Assembly (NCBI RefSeq): GCF_003171515.1
Contig: NC_089398.1
Coordinates: 1,488,001 to 1,552,000 of the forward strand
Origin: Pyrenophora tritici-repentis
Taxonomy: Eukaryota > Ascomycota > Dothideomycetes > Pleosporales > Pleosporaceae
Reading direction: 5' to 3'
Length of the DNA stretch: 64,000 nucleotides
Position numbers and translations under genes: made by a program
Shown: piece after piece, positions 1-9,942 of the stretch
How the letters are laid out: every line of letters begins with the position of its first letter
How positions within the stretch are numbered: position 1 is the stretch's first letter
Notes under the pieces: model-generated
Databases searched by the model: none
What the model saw: only the letters and a program-made list of their open reading frames with translations
What the model was told of the DNA's origin: nothing

Positions 1-2
1 AA

Positions 3-2243
3 TCTCGCGCGCTGATCGGACAGCTAGTTGGATACGACTCCACGAACATATACCGAGTATGGATGCCAGCATTGGGACGAGTCCTCAGGACGAGAGACGT
101 CGTCTTCATGTCTAATGATGGAACTGAGCCTGTCTACCCAGATCGACAGACTCTGAGAGAGGTGGTGACGATACTGGACGTTCCAGAACCACTAGAGGAA
201 ACCGACTAGGAGATAGAAATGCTCCTACAGTCGGCGCAAAGAGACTGGAGTGGTCCGAGCCGGTCCGAGCAAGCCGCTCGAACAGACCACGCCAAGGATG
301 CGCCTCGGACGTTGCCAACACCTGAGAGCACTCCAGAATCAATGCCTGAGCCCGAGCCCGAGCCCGAGCCCGAGCTGGAAACAGTCGAAATGCCGCGAGG
401 CTGGGAGCAGATACCAGCCGAAGCAGAGGCACTAGATCGACGATTAAACAACGCTCTAAGACGTGAGGAGATTAGCGGTCAGGTTAGTGAGTCGAACGTT
501 CTGACGGGGAAAAGGCAGAGGAAGACGCTCGGCACGTACTTCGTTGCGTTCGCCCAAGCACTTCAGCAAACAGAGCCACAGAAGTCACGGCTACACAGGG
601 ATGAGCTTCCGCCTCCGCTAAAGAGATAGAAAGACCTAGAGAAGCACCCTTTTAGACAGGAATTTAAAGCGGCAGCAGCGAAAGAATTCAAGAGCTGTCG
701 TGAAAAGGGCTGTTTTAAGACAACGTCAGCCACAGTAGTTGATACCTAGAGATTGCCCTTGATGTGGGTATTTACGTACAAATTTAATGAAGACGGACTT
801 CTGTACAAGTACAAGGCTCGGCTTGTCGTGAGAGGAGACCTCCAGGAGGACTGGGGCGACACGTACGCAGCCACGCTGGCCGCACGAGTGTTCAGATTCC
901 TTATGGCTCTCACGGCAGCCTTTGGCGTAAAAGCATATTAGTATGATGTGCTAAACGCGTTTTTAAACGCACCTCTTGAGAAGCTAGTCTACGTACAGAC
1001 TCCAGATCCGTACGTAGAAGAGCTTGGCAAGATACTTAAGCTTAAGAGAGCTCTTTATAGGCTGAAAGACGCGCCTCTTCTCTGGTATAAGCACCTAAAG
1101 GAGACGCTGATTAAGTTAGGTCTGAAACCAGTAAAGGACGTTCCTTGCTTGTTTACTAACAAGAGACTGATAGTCTTCTTCTATGTTGATGATATCGTGG
1201 TACTGGTACATCTAGATCACCTTGATAATCATCAGGAATTTGAGAGACGACTGGAGGCGGTATACGACCTGAGAAAGCTTAGAGAGCTCAAGTGGTTCCT
1301 TGGGATCAGAGTTCTGAGAGACTGGACAGCAGGAACGATCTAGCTAACACAAGACTCATTTATTGAGAAGGTAGTCAACAAGTATGACTTAGATCAGAAG
1401 TCTGGGGGGAGATATCCAGCAGTTCCACTTGTGGAGAACTCCCTGCCCCAGACTGGAGAGGATACGAATCACCAGCGTACTCAGCTGTACCAGCAGCTAG
1501 TCGGATCGCTGGCGTACATCTCGACATTCACGAGACCGGATGTGGCACGAGCCCACTCAGTACTGGCCCGGCATCTCCAGAACCCTGGGCAGAAGCACGT
1601 ATCGGCGGTAAAGCATGTCTGGCGATACCTGTATGGAACAAGACATCTGGCGATCAGAGCTAGTCAGCAGATAGCAGAGAGCTCGTCCTACGTCTGGGAC
1701 AAGTCTCTCTTCTATAGAGCATCTGATGCAGCGTTTGCTGATGATGTGGAAAGTCGTCAATCATCTCATGGATATTTGTTCAAGCTCTATGGGATGCCTA
1801 TTAACTAGAAGGCTACCCGCCAGAGATCTGTTACGAAGTCAACAACTGAGGTCAAGCTGATAGCTCTATCAGCAACCGGAGGGGATATGGAATGGTGGAC
1901 CTAGGTCTTCCAGCATATCAAGTTCGACCCGGAGATTCAACCAACGATCTACTGCGACAACGAGCAGACGGTTGGGATCGTTAAGAAAGAAGACGAACGG
2001 CTTCACACGAAGCTAAGACATGTAGACACCCATCAAATGTGGGTAAGACAGGAGGTACAGGAAGGAAGGCTCTGTGTAGAGTGGTGCCCTACAGCAGAGA
2101 TGCCTGCAGATGGACTCACAAAGTCCCTCGTAAGGCAGAAACATGCCGAGTTTGTGAGACAGCTAGGGCTTGAAAATGTTCGCCAGCTTCTTACTACTCA
2201 TGTAAACACACCAGAACCAACCGAGCTATGGCACTGGCACTAG
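3..2243 (+). pseudogene. copia Pol polyprotein remnant (integrase end, RT, RNase H) with seven internal TAG stops
   Basis: Reading one frame throughout gives recognisable copia Pol: LPLMWVFTYK and YKARLVVRGD (about 755-835), LNAFLNAPLEKLVYV (about 950-1000), the RT active-site motif FYVDDI (about 1180-1197), LRELKWFLGI, then the RNase H part with VGSLAYISTFTRPD and finally HVDTHQMWVRQEV and ADGLTKSL. In-frame stops lie at 207-209, 627-629, 747-749, 939-941, 1341-1343, 1806-1808 and 1902-1904. All are TAG, and the frame never shifts. By family comparison several sit where W or Q is expected (PIN-stop-K, WWT-stop-V, KR-stop-KDLEKHPF). The element has point-mutated stops but no visible indels, which fits repeat-induced point mutation more than drift. 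The last TAG at 2241 is probably the natural terminator. Confidence 0.9.
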
Positions 2244-2276
2244 TTAGCTTTGTTGATCACGGCAGCTGGGGGGGAG

Positions 2277-2429
2277 TGTAACGGTTTGGGACTTGCCAAG
2301 ACCGACTTGGGTGAGAGTTGGGTACGGCTATCGCTACCACACTTTCTCATCACACACACCTATATAGCTGCAGTTCCTCCATAGCTACACAATGCAACGC
2401 AGTCCTCCTCCTCTCCTCACACCGTTACA
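2277..2429 (+). repeat. 3' LTR of the copia element, 153 bp
   Basis: It begins TGTAACGG and ends CCGTTACA, a perfect 8 bp inverted terminal pair with the TG...CA ends typical of LTRs. A TATATAG stretch near 2362 could be the LTR promoter core. The G-rich polypurine tract (about 2262-2276, GGGGGGGAG) directly precedes it, where plus-strand priming is expected. Confidence 0.88.
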
Positions 2430-2515
2430 AAAAATTATAATACTCATTATATTACCCCTTCGTCTTCTTCTCTCTGTCCCCCCACCTCAGCGCTATACTA
2501 CACTACTATACCCCC

Positions 2516-3814
2516 TCACTCCTCCAGTAAATCAAACCACTCAGGAATCTCCTTGACAAGCGACCACATATACTTCTCCAGCTTCGCCGCACACTTTGCG
2601 TAAATAGTAGTAGGGTCATTATACAGCAAGCAATTACTAAAGATCAGTTTCAGATCATCGATGAAAAGATTAGGAGTCGTATAAAATCCATTCTCCAGCC
2701 TCTCCTCCATAGCCGACAGGTCCATTGGCGAAGTAATAGTCTTATAGTAATCGGGCACTTCGTCCTTGTCCACTGGCTTGAGGAACGGCCAGGCTTGCTT
2801 GTGATTTTGAATTTGATATAGGAAAAGTCGACATATATTGAAGTGGCGTCCGCGGCGTGGTTCCCGTGCTAAAGCATCCATTTCCGCTGACCAGCCAGTG
2901 GCCTTGATAGCGGGAATGGTGGTTGCGTCGAATGGAACAACGCCGTTGGCCCATTGCTGAGGTGGAGGATGGACAAGGTGGCTTTTACTTAAGCAGCGTA
3001 TTTTGGCCTGGACAGTTTCCTTTTGTTTTAAAAGCATGCGACCGACTTCGAGGTACCGGATGCGTGGAAGCATAGTGCATTGCATCAGTGTGCCTCCTTC
3101 GTAATCCTTGATAAAGCCCATCCATTCAGACTTTGGTAGCGTAACCTCTTTGGTAAAGCCTTGCTTCTGGAAATAGCCAGTTGCAAAATTATCAGCATAC
3201 GTCAGAAAATGCATTACTGGAGAAGTAGCTTTCACATAGTCCTTCAGGTGAGCCATGAGATGTGCTCCGTATCCTTTGACCTGTTGATCAGATGATATGG
3301 CGCAAAAGACTATTTCTGCGAATTTGCGACTCCGGAATTCGCGGTAGGTTATTCCGCCTATGACCTCAAGAGGCATCCGGCAGATGGCGAGCGACAGATG
3401 AGTACGGTCGTAGACGAGGCGCGCGATGTAATCTTTTGGCATCTTTGGAAGTTGCTTTTGGAACAGGTTCTTGAGACCTGTAAGAACAATCGTACTCTCT
3501 CTAGCTCCGTCATTGTTAACGACTCGGAATTCAATATCGCCGTTTCGTTCTTCAATAACTGCGGGCTTCAGAGCAGTTAGTATGATTTAATGATTTGATG
3601 TTCCAAGATGTCCGCATACCTTTTCTGGGAATGGAACTACCCGCTTAGCGATTTGGGGTTTAACATCTGCCTCTTCTAACCGAATGTCATTCCCTTCGAT
3701 TCTCTTGGTAGCAGGTGCGGCATCCAGTTCCTCGGAAGCTGAGCGCTTCACGGCGCGGACGTTTTGCCCGTTAACAGCTGAGATTGAGTGCGAGTCCGCG
3801 GCGTCTACCTGCAT
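2516..3814 (-). CDS. GCN5: Histone acetyltransferase GCN5 (SAGA/ADA catalytic subunit)
   Basis: Nuclear lysine acetyltransferase that acetylates histone H3 within SAGA/ADA. Two exons: 3814-3620 and 3565-2516. The intron 3566-3619 has donor GTATGC and branch TACTAAC, and the join reads [12 protein letters not shown], giving 414 residues. Residues 1-65 are a divergent N-terminus. The GNAT domain covers roughly 70-230, with the presumed catalytic glutamate at about E149 in FAEIVFCAI and the acetyl-CoA loop QQVKGYGA just after it. A bromodomain lies at about 300-400 with the acetyl-lysine-binding asparagine in LLYNDP, and the protein ends in EWFDLLEE. Length and domain order match fungal GCN5. 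The start at 3814 is the only in-frame ATG before the intron. A retroelement LTR sits 86 bp beyond the stop, so the transcript may terminate inside it. Confidence 0.95.
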
Positions 3815-4257
3815 CGAATACCAGCAAATGTCAAGTGGATTTGGTGAATCTAAAAATATCTAGACCTTTAGGTTTGAACAGTGAGAAATGTTGTGGTTTA
3901 GTGTTGGTTAATCAGGAGGCTGGACGGGACGCCCCGCGTGTTGCGACATGAATGTTTGCCACGCCGGCTAATCTCCGGTCGACCCACGTGATTCAGTTCA
4001 CTCCGTATTTGAAGTTGTTTTTGGTTAGACTACACAAATACCACAGGTCTATTAGTACAATGTGTTAGCGATAGATGCCCTAGACAACAGTGATTACTAT
4101 GCAGGCTCCGAGCGGCTGGCGGATATAATGTTCTTCTTTTGTACCTGCCTTGCAGATATGATGTTATTGTTATTGATAATCCCCAACGCCGCGCTATGCA
4201 TACCATGCCCATGCCTTGATTGTTTGAAAGCTTTCCAATACCGTCACTATTCGACCT
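3815..4257. other. Intergenic, promoter side of GCN5 and 3' side of BUD13
   Basis: There is no credible reading frame. The stretch should hold the GCN5 promoter and the BUD13 3' UTR. It contains a CACGTG-type box near 3986. I see no repeat or RNA gene. Confidence 0.5.
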
Positions 4258-5307
4258 CTACTCGTCCTGTTGCCATTGGTACTCCAACTTCTCGATATCT
4301 GCCTTTCGGTTCCTTGAGTTGAACCACTGCTTCTCAAACCCGTTTCCTCGATCGATGCCGTCCCAACGATGTCCTGGGCGTATATTGTATCTATTCGGCT
4401 GGAAAGGACCTTGGTATAGTGGCTTGCCTGTGATGCTTCTACCCGCTTTCTTCTTGCGTAAGAAGCCTGACGCAGGGTCATTCCAATGGCCACGTTCCTT
4501 CAGCTCGTCGTTGAGTTCCGCGTCGTCGGCGTAACGCGCAATAGTCATTGTCTTCGCGTCCTTTAGTTGTTGTTTGCGGCGTTCGGCTTCTGCGTTTTGT
4601 ACGTCTCCGCGGGCGGCCTTTTCCTTTTCGCGCTTTTTGCGCTCTTCTTCCTCGGCTTTCTTCTGCGCTTCTGCGCGCTTCTTCGCGACGTTGATTATGC
4701 GACCGCTGGCGTCACGGTAGATTGTCTCTTGCGCTGCGCTGCCCATCTTTTTCATGACTTGCTCGGCCTCGCGCTTCTCTTCATCTTGCTTCTTTTTTAT
4801 GGCTGCTGCGACCTCGGCGGCACTTTGGAGACCGGCTTTGGCACCTGATCCCATTCGCAGCACGCCATCGGCGTCGACCATCTCCGGTGCCTCATCTTCG
4901 GCTTCGGCTTCCTTTTGTCGTTCTATGGCGGCTCCCGCGATGATGGCGTCGGCGGCAGCTGCATCGGCAGCAAGTTGTTCGGCGTGTGAAGGTGCAGCCA
5001 CGCCCACAGATGTCCAGATAGCAGCGCCAGTTCCCTTTGGTTTCTTCTTGGACTTTTTCAGTGTGCCTCCACCAACTAGCAAATTGAATGTTAGCGCAGA
5101 ACTTATGCAAGGTGGATGAATCAGGGCTGCCATACCTATCATTGGCGCATCATCGTCGTCCTCGTCTGCTTTCTCTTTCCAGCCCAGATTATCATCGTCG
5201 TCGATGATGAGGCCGGCATCCTTGTTCTTCCGCTTGCGCTTCTTCGATTTCTTGTCTGAGTCGGCCGTAAGGTAATTCTTGGCCAAGTAGTCCGCAAGTC
5301 CAGACAT
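4258..5307 (-). CDS. BUD13: Pre-mRNA-splicing factor BUD13/CWC26 (RES complex)
   Basis: Subunit of the retention-and-splicing (RES) complex that joins the activated spliceosome. Exons 5307-5136 and 5075-4258. The intron 5076-5135 (60 bp; donor GTATGG, branch GCTAAC, acceptor CTAG) happens to be open in frame, so the gene can be misread as one exon. Splicing joins DDAPMI to VGGGTLKK. The N-terminus MSGLADYLAKNYL is the conserved family start; an upstream in-frame ATG at 5349 would add 14 unrelated residues. A basic KKSKKRKRK patch follows, then an Ala/Glu-rich charged middle and the diagnostic C-terminal block with GRSITGKPLYQGPF, PNRYNIRPGHRWDGIDRGNG and FEKQWF. The C-terminal block makes the assignment secure. 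The gene is divergent from the alkyltransferase-like gene, 176 bp apart. Confidence 0.94.
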   Translation of the reverse strand: MSGLADYLAKNYLTADSDKKSKKRKRKNKDAGLIIDDDDNLGWKEKADEDDDDAPMIGMAALIHPPCISSALTFNLLVGGGTLKKSKKKPKGTGAAIWTSVGVAAPSHAEQLAADAAAADAIIAGAAIERQKEAEAEDEAPEMVDADGVLRMGSGAKAGLQSAAEVAAAIKKKQDEEKREAEQVMKKMGSAAQETIYRDASGRIINVAKKRAEAQKKAEEEERKKREKEKAARGDVQNAEAERRKQQLKDAKTMTIARYADDAELNDELKERGHWNDPASGFLRKKKAGRSITGKPLYQGPFQPNRYNIRPGHRWDGIDRGNGFEKQWFNSRNRKADIEKLEYQWQQDE

Positions 5308-5483
5308 GCCTGGGTTTTTAGTGTGGGTAGGTTCGTGGATGGCCGTCATTCACAGCTCGGTGCGGAAAGTCGATGCGACTTGGCGCGCGCCGTGTTCCGC
5401 ATCACGTGATGTCGTGTACTGGCGTGATGGCGATCAGCGGCATATATGCACCTCTCTCCCAACATCACGTTTGCATTACGACC

Positions 5484-6124
5484 ATGACACCCGGAGAGCG
5501 CTCTGAAGAGGCCTGGCTATGGCATACGGCCGTGTGTGAGGCGATACAGGAGATACCTCATGGCAAGGTCACCAGCTACGGCCATATCGCGATGCTGGTT
5601 GGAAAGCGTGCGTTGTCACACCGGATGACGATGGCCAGTTGCTGACATGTTCCTTGTTCATAGCCGATTGTCCAAGGTAGCACGCATCGCCGCCATGTCG
5701 CAGCAGGACTAACACATGACGTCAAAGACAGGTTGGAGTCTGTCTCAAGAATCTGCCATCGGAATCGGCCGATGGCAGCAATGGGAGTCGTACATTCCAC
5801 AGCGGCAACGTGCCTTGGCAGCGTGTGATCAACGCCAAAGGCGGCATCAGCCCGAGGTCAGCGCTCCTTATCAAAGCACATTACACAAAGCTTTGTTGCC
5901 TGTGGCTCTAGTACTGACGGCAACAAAGAGGGCCAAGCGCTGCCGCCCACCAAGCGGATGCACTGAGGCGCGAGGGTGTCGAGGTTAGGCAGGATGCCAT
6001 GGGGCTATACACGGTGGATCTTGACGAGTACGGCTGGTTTCCTGATATGCTCCCCAGCGAGGCTGCCTTGGTAGAAAGCAGCGATGGCGAGGACGCAGAC
6101 GAGGACACAAACAAGGCGGCGTAG
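5484..6124 (+). CDS. atl1: Alkyltransferase-like protein (ATL), O6-alkylguanine-binding, no active-site Cys
   Basis: Four exons inferred from splice sites and frame: 5484-5607, 5664-5676 (13 nt), 5728-5856 and 5929-6124, about 153 residues. The joined product reads KVTSYGHIAMLVGK, then PDCPRQVGVCLKNLPS, then NVPWQRVINAKGGISPRG, then REGVEVRQDAMGLY and ending in an acidic tail. This is the DNA-binding domain of O6-methylguanine-DNA methyltransferases. The methyl-accepting Cys of the PCHRV motif is replaced by Trp (PWQRV), as in fission yeast Atl1 (PWHRV). Family knowledge: ATLs bind O6-alkylguanine, flip the base and hand the lesion to nucleotide excision repair. The tiny second exon, flanked by good GT/AG sites and a GACTAAC branch, is needed to keep the frame. 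Without splicing the gene looks like a broken 53-codon ORF. Confidence 0.85.
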
Positions 6125-7197
6125 CATACGGTAGCTGAAGCGTGTGCTCTAGCATGGGCCAGGGACGGCTGTTTCTCATAGTGAAGCATGCGCGAATTCA
6201 TTCATGTACTCAAGACGTTAGTGCTCGATCCGATGTGATTTGATGCAACTGTCTAGCTATGACTATGTATGGCATCGTATGGGGTACATGTCTGGGCGGT
6301 TCGCAATGGCTTAAGACGGCATGCCTGGGTCAGGCTAGCAAAAAGGGCGCAGGGACAGCGGCCGAATGCGGAAGCCTTATCAAGACCGTGTGCTGCAGCG
6401 CGACACCTCATAAGCTACGCATCGATGGTTGAGATGCAAGCCGTGACCGATGCTGTCGGAGGTGTGGAGGTGGATATCGAGCCATCGATGTGGGGTCGGC
6501 CGTCGCAACAGCTGGGGTCGCATAGCAGCTCGAGGTTCAGGGTGAGAGCTTTACGCACGCCCATGCACTCGAGCCAGGAACACGGCAGCCTCCAACTCGC
6601 CCACGTTGACCGGCAAGGCGCATGAAACCTTGACTATGGCATCATGAGCGTCAGCAGCAGCGTCAAACCGGCTGCGCGTCGGGCTAAAGCGGACATTGGC
6701 CCTCGGCGACTCGGAGGCTGAGGCCGTGGGTCATGAGCTCTCACTACCTCACGGCTCCCTTATCAGGAACAACGACAAAGAGCGGGGATGGTGCCTACGC
6801 CTTTGACCTCATAAGGGCGGCGCTCCCGTGGGCCGTAAACAAGCTTGTATCGAGTACACGACCCGTATTACGCCTTTCCCATCTGCATAGCCACTTGCCT
6901 TTACCCAAATAGACGCCATCATCCTGAGTCACTTCTTAGAGTCATACGCAAGACAGGTGCTAGTCATCATACACGCCTCCCTCGGTCCCGCGCTTGTTAC
7001 CTCTACATATACATCGTTCCTGTCGCCTTGACTGTTTGTCTCCGTCAAACCTAATCCACTCACCTAGTTGCCTCCTATATCCACCCCCTTCTCTATCCAA
7101 CACTCCAACAGTCAACACATATCAACACAGAGCACCTTCACCACATCACATAGCCTCGACACATACCAGGCCCAGCACAGAACCAGTCGCAACCGTC
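6125..7197. other. Gene-poor stretch, about 1.07 kb
   Basis: I see no gene I can support. An open frame at 6269-6625 (+) has no recognisable motif and atypical composition. The last ~200 bp before 7198 are C/T-rich with CAACAC and CATCACA runs, which look like the leader of the next gene. Confidence 0.4.
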
Positions 7198-7756
7198 ATG
7201 TCCACCTCCCAGACCTTCACTGGCGACCTTCGTAGCGACGCCAAGGAGTTCAACCGCGACAAGAACAGCAGGGCGAAGTGGGCGCATGGCCAGTCCTTTG
7301 GTCCTGGACGACGCGTTGAAGATGGCAAGCCTCGCCCTGCAAAGGTGCCGTATCATGTCAAGTAAGTCGCCTCCCAACCCAAGCTTGACAGCACCCTCAG
7401 GGTACTAACACTCCATCTGCAGGTCGTCTTACCCTGGCCACATGAAGGCTCGCACTGCCCTACACAAGGACATGGCCTACGCTAGTGGTGATTCATCCGC
7501 CGATGAGGACGTTGACCACCCCTCCACTGCCCCAGACGCCGACATCACCTATTCCTATGATGCCCATCGAGGCCCCAGTCACGGCAGCCAGATCCTAAAC
7601 GCCGCTCTCGAGAAGGCTGTCGAGCGATTCGAGACCAAGGAGACGGAGAAGCTGGTCAAGAACGAATACGAGGTGCTCGACATTGATGACGAGCCCCCGC
7701 GACCCAAGCGCTATGTGGCGCCTGAGGATGAGGAGTACGACTTTGTCGATGCGTAA
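7198..7756 (+). CDS. Small acidic protein of unknown function
   Basis: Two exons, 7198-7361 and 7423-7756, joined across a 61 bp intron (donor GTAAGT, branch ACTAACA, acceptor TGCAG), give 165 residues. The frame is kept exactly across the junction (VPYHV-K-SSYPGHMK), which supports a real gene. The protein is hydrophilic: a basic N-terminal third (residues 15-55 rich in R/K, with WAHGQSFGPGRRVEDG), a Ser/Asp-rich centre and a strongly acidic C-terminus (EVLDIDDEPPRP ... EDEEYDFVDA). There is no signal peptide or membrane segment. I do not recognise a domain. A CT-rich leader and an ATG context of GTCATGTCC fit an expressed gene. Confidence 0.75.
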
Positions 7757-8604
7757 CTCTTCATGACTTGCTTCCTTCCTTCTTCCTTCACCCCTCTTTA
7801 CATTCGACTTAACTGGCGTTTTATATTTAGTACCGACTTCATTGTCGACTTTTACATGAATTTGTACACTTGCATAATGGTTCATGGCAGCATCAATAGG
7901 TGAGCGTCTGGCGCTTCTCTGAGGACTTGAGCAGCCCTATACCCGTTCTGGCTTGCTCGCTTTTGCTTTGCTTTGCTTTTGCGTATCAGGACGGTACATT
8001 TGTTTACTGCGGGATGGAACCGGGATGGTAATTGGAGCTGTCTGCTCTACTAGTCTGGCGTTAGCCCTACTATCGTCCGTCATACTTGTCCACAATGATA
8101 TCACTAATGAGCGGTATGAATTCATACCGTCTCTGATGGAATAGCTTTGCCCCTGATTTTGTGAAGTAGTTAGTATAAGTGACTTTGTTGTTGCACATCC
8201 CCGCGGCGAACGGCACATCGTCATGGCGGACTTGTTATCGCCCGTCGCGTCTAGAACGAGTAGCTCGTCGAACTAGTCGCCAGGGTTACTAGACACCTTG
8301 GCAAGCCGCTGATAAATTACAGCATACGTCATCATGTATCAACAGTCTGCGCTTCATGTCTCAAATCTCGCGCACGTTTCCTAGCCCTGCGATTACTCTG
8401 ACAACAGTCAATCGGACTTGTCGGACGCTCGGAAGCTGTCACATCACCCCAGCTTTTGTAATCGGGAGACGGATAGCCACTCGTATTCCATCAACACTCT
8501 GCTTGCCAAGAACACAGCCGCCCCTTCAACTCCCCAACAGTCAACAGTCACATTGATGAAGTGCGCGATATAGACAGACTACACTCACATCATACTCACT
8601 CGAA
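7757..8604. other. Intergenic, about 0.85 kb
   Basis: There is no supported gene. A short GCTTT-type simple repeat lies at about 7960-7982. The last ~100 bp form a CA-rich leader before the hydrolase ATG. Confidence 0.4.
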
Positions 8605-9942
8605 ATGGAGACGGTAGAGGGCCCAAAACCAAAGGGCAGTCGCCCACGATGGATTCTGCACATCCAGGCACAATTCTGGCGCGTCCTCATGGGCATCGGC
8701 ATGATGCTGCATCGCCTCGCACGACCATTACCACCAAGGCCGGCCTTTCACAGAGACATCGAATCGAGCGTTTCGCCAATAAAAGGCAAATTTCGCCTCC
8801 ACTTCTACGTGCCCAAGGAATACAAAAAGCAAATGAAGTTGAAGGGTACTAGGAAATACCCTGTTGTTGTCAACTTTCACGGTGGAGGATTCGTACTTGG
8901 AACAGCCCACGACGATGCGCGCTGGTGTGGCGTCGTTGTAGAACAAGTCGGAGCCGTAGTCGTCAGTGTCGACTATCGTCTCGCGCCCGAGAATCCGTTC
9001 CCTACTGCAGTAGAAGACGGTGCCGATGCGTTGCTCTGGCTAGCACAACACGCGGACGAGCTGGCGCTCGATGCGGATCGAATCGCGATATCAGGCTTCT
9101 CGTCGGGAGGAAACATGAGCTTCACAGTTCCACTGTGTCTCCAAGGCGAGCTCTTCGACCGCACTACCTCCGGCCAAAAAATTGTAGACGGGCGCGCCGG
9201 CCACGTTCCAAACACGGTTTCCACACATCCTCCTACGCTGGCCCCAACACCAAATGGCTCCCGCGTCCCGCTCATGCGCCAGAAGACGCGCCTTGACCGA
9301 ATCGCCATGCTCCGTCAAACAGGCGAATCCGCCCTCTCCCTCGTATCCTCGTACAAAGACACGTCCGGCGTATCCGTCATGACCGAAGGCTCAAACGCTG
9401 TCCTCAAGATCCGCGGCATAGTGTCCTTCTACCCACCAACCGACTACACGGTAACGCGCGCCCAACGCCGCGAAACCTGCGCCCGCGTCGACCAGAACCT
9501 CCCCGCCGTCTTCACTGACCTCTTCGACGACTCATACCTCCAGCCCCCCTCGCTCGACCTCTCACATCCCTGGCTCAGCCCTGGAGTAGCCCCAAACCAC
9601 ATGCTCGAAGCCCTCCCGGATGACATCGTCCTCTTCTGTTGCGAATGGGACATGCTCCTCGCTGAAGGCGAGCGCTTCCGCGACCGCCTCCAAAAAGACC
9701 TAGGCAAACGCGTACACTATCACTGCGTCCCCGGCGTCCCCCACGGCTGGGACAAGGCGCCCAACCCCCTCCGTGAAAGCCCCGGTGCCAGGCGCCAGTA
9801 CATGGTTGCGTGCAAGGAGCTTAAACGCATGTTTGAAATCGAAGACGACGACGATGCCCACAATACCGATTTACCGTGTAGACAATACCATAGGAGTATG
9901 GATCTAGGCAAATTGACACGTCCGCCTGTAGATGAGGTTTAG
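8605..9942 (+). CDS. Alpha/beta hydrolase of the hormone-sensitive-lipase family
   Basis: Intronless, 445 residues. The oxyanion-hole motif HGGGF lies at about 92-96, followed by SVDYRLAPENPFP, the family signature. The nucleophile elbow is GFSSG at 164-168 with Ser166. The acid is probably the Asp of CEWDMLLAEG (about 349) and the base the His of VPHGWDK (about 380). This is the class IV/HSL carboxylesterase pattern. An N-terminal hydrophobic stretch (about 25-40, FWRVLMGIGMMLHRLA) could peripherally or once anchor the protein in a membrane. An insert of about 80 residues between the nucleophile and the acid is Ser/Thr/Pro-rich and is probably a lid or linker. The substrate cannot be told from sequence; an acyl ester or lactone is likely. 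Confidence 0.88.
   Translation: METVEGPKPKGSRPRWILHIQAQFWRVLMGIGMMLHRLARPLPPRPAFHRDIESSVSPIKGKFRLHFYVPKEYKKQMKLKGTRKYPVVVNFHGGGFVLGTAHDDARWCGVVVEQVGAVVVSVDYRLAPENPFPTAVEDGADALLWLAQHADELALDADRIAISGFSSGGNMSFTVPLCLQGELFDRTTSGQKIVDGRAGHVPNTVSTHPPTLAPTPNGSRVPLMRQKTRLDRIAMLRQTGESALSLVSSYKDTSGVSVMTEGSNAVLKIRGIVSFYPPTDYTVTRAQRRETCARVDQNLPAVFTDLFDDSYLQPPSLDLSHPWLSPGVAPNHMLEALPDDIVLFCCEWDMLLAEGERFRDRLQKDLGKRVHYHCVPGVPHGWDKAPNPLRESPGARRQYMVACKELKRMFEIEDDDDAHNTDLPCRQYHRSMDLGKLTRPPVDEV

Larger units (their letters stand above)
1..2429 (+). mobile_element. Ty1/copia LTR retrotransposon, 3' portion, decayed
   Basis: One reading frame runs from base 3 to 2243 and carries, in order, the C-terminal part of a copia integrase (a YDSTNIYRVW stretch followed by TRDVVF, about 45-110), a proline/glutamate-rich linker, a copia-type reverse transcriptase and an RNase H end. 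It is followed by a purine-rich tract and an LTR that ends at 2429. The 5' LTR, gag, protease and most of integrase lie outside the window. The frame is broken by seven stop codons, so this copy is dead. The element ends only 86 bp from the GCN5 stop codon, so it inserted just downstream of that gene. The flanking bases after the LTR are AAAAA, a possible half of a target duplication that cannot be confirmed without the 5' end. Confidence 0.93.

Noticed and set aside
346..376. GAGCCC hexanucleotide repeat as an independent microsatellite
   Set aside because: It is the Pro-Glu linker between integrase and reverse transcriptase of the copia polyprotein.
6269..6625. 118-codon open frame in the gap after the alkyltransferase-like gene
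   Set aside because: No motif, no splice partners, odd composition; not supportable from sequence alone.
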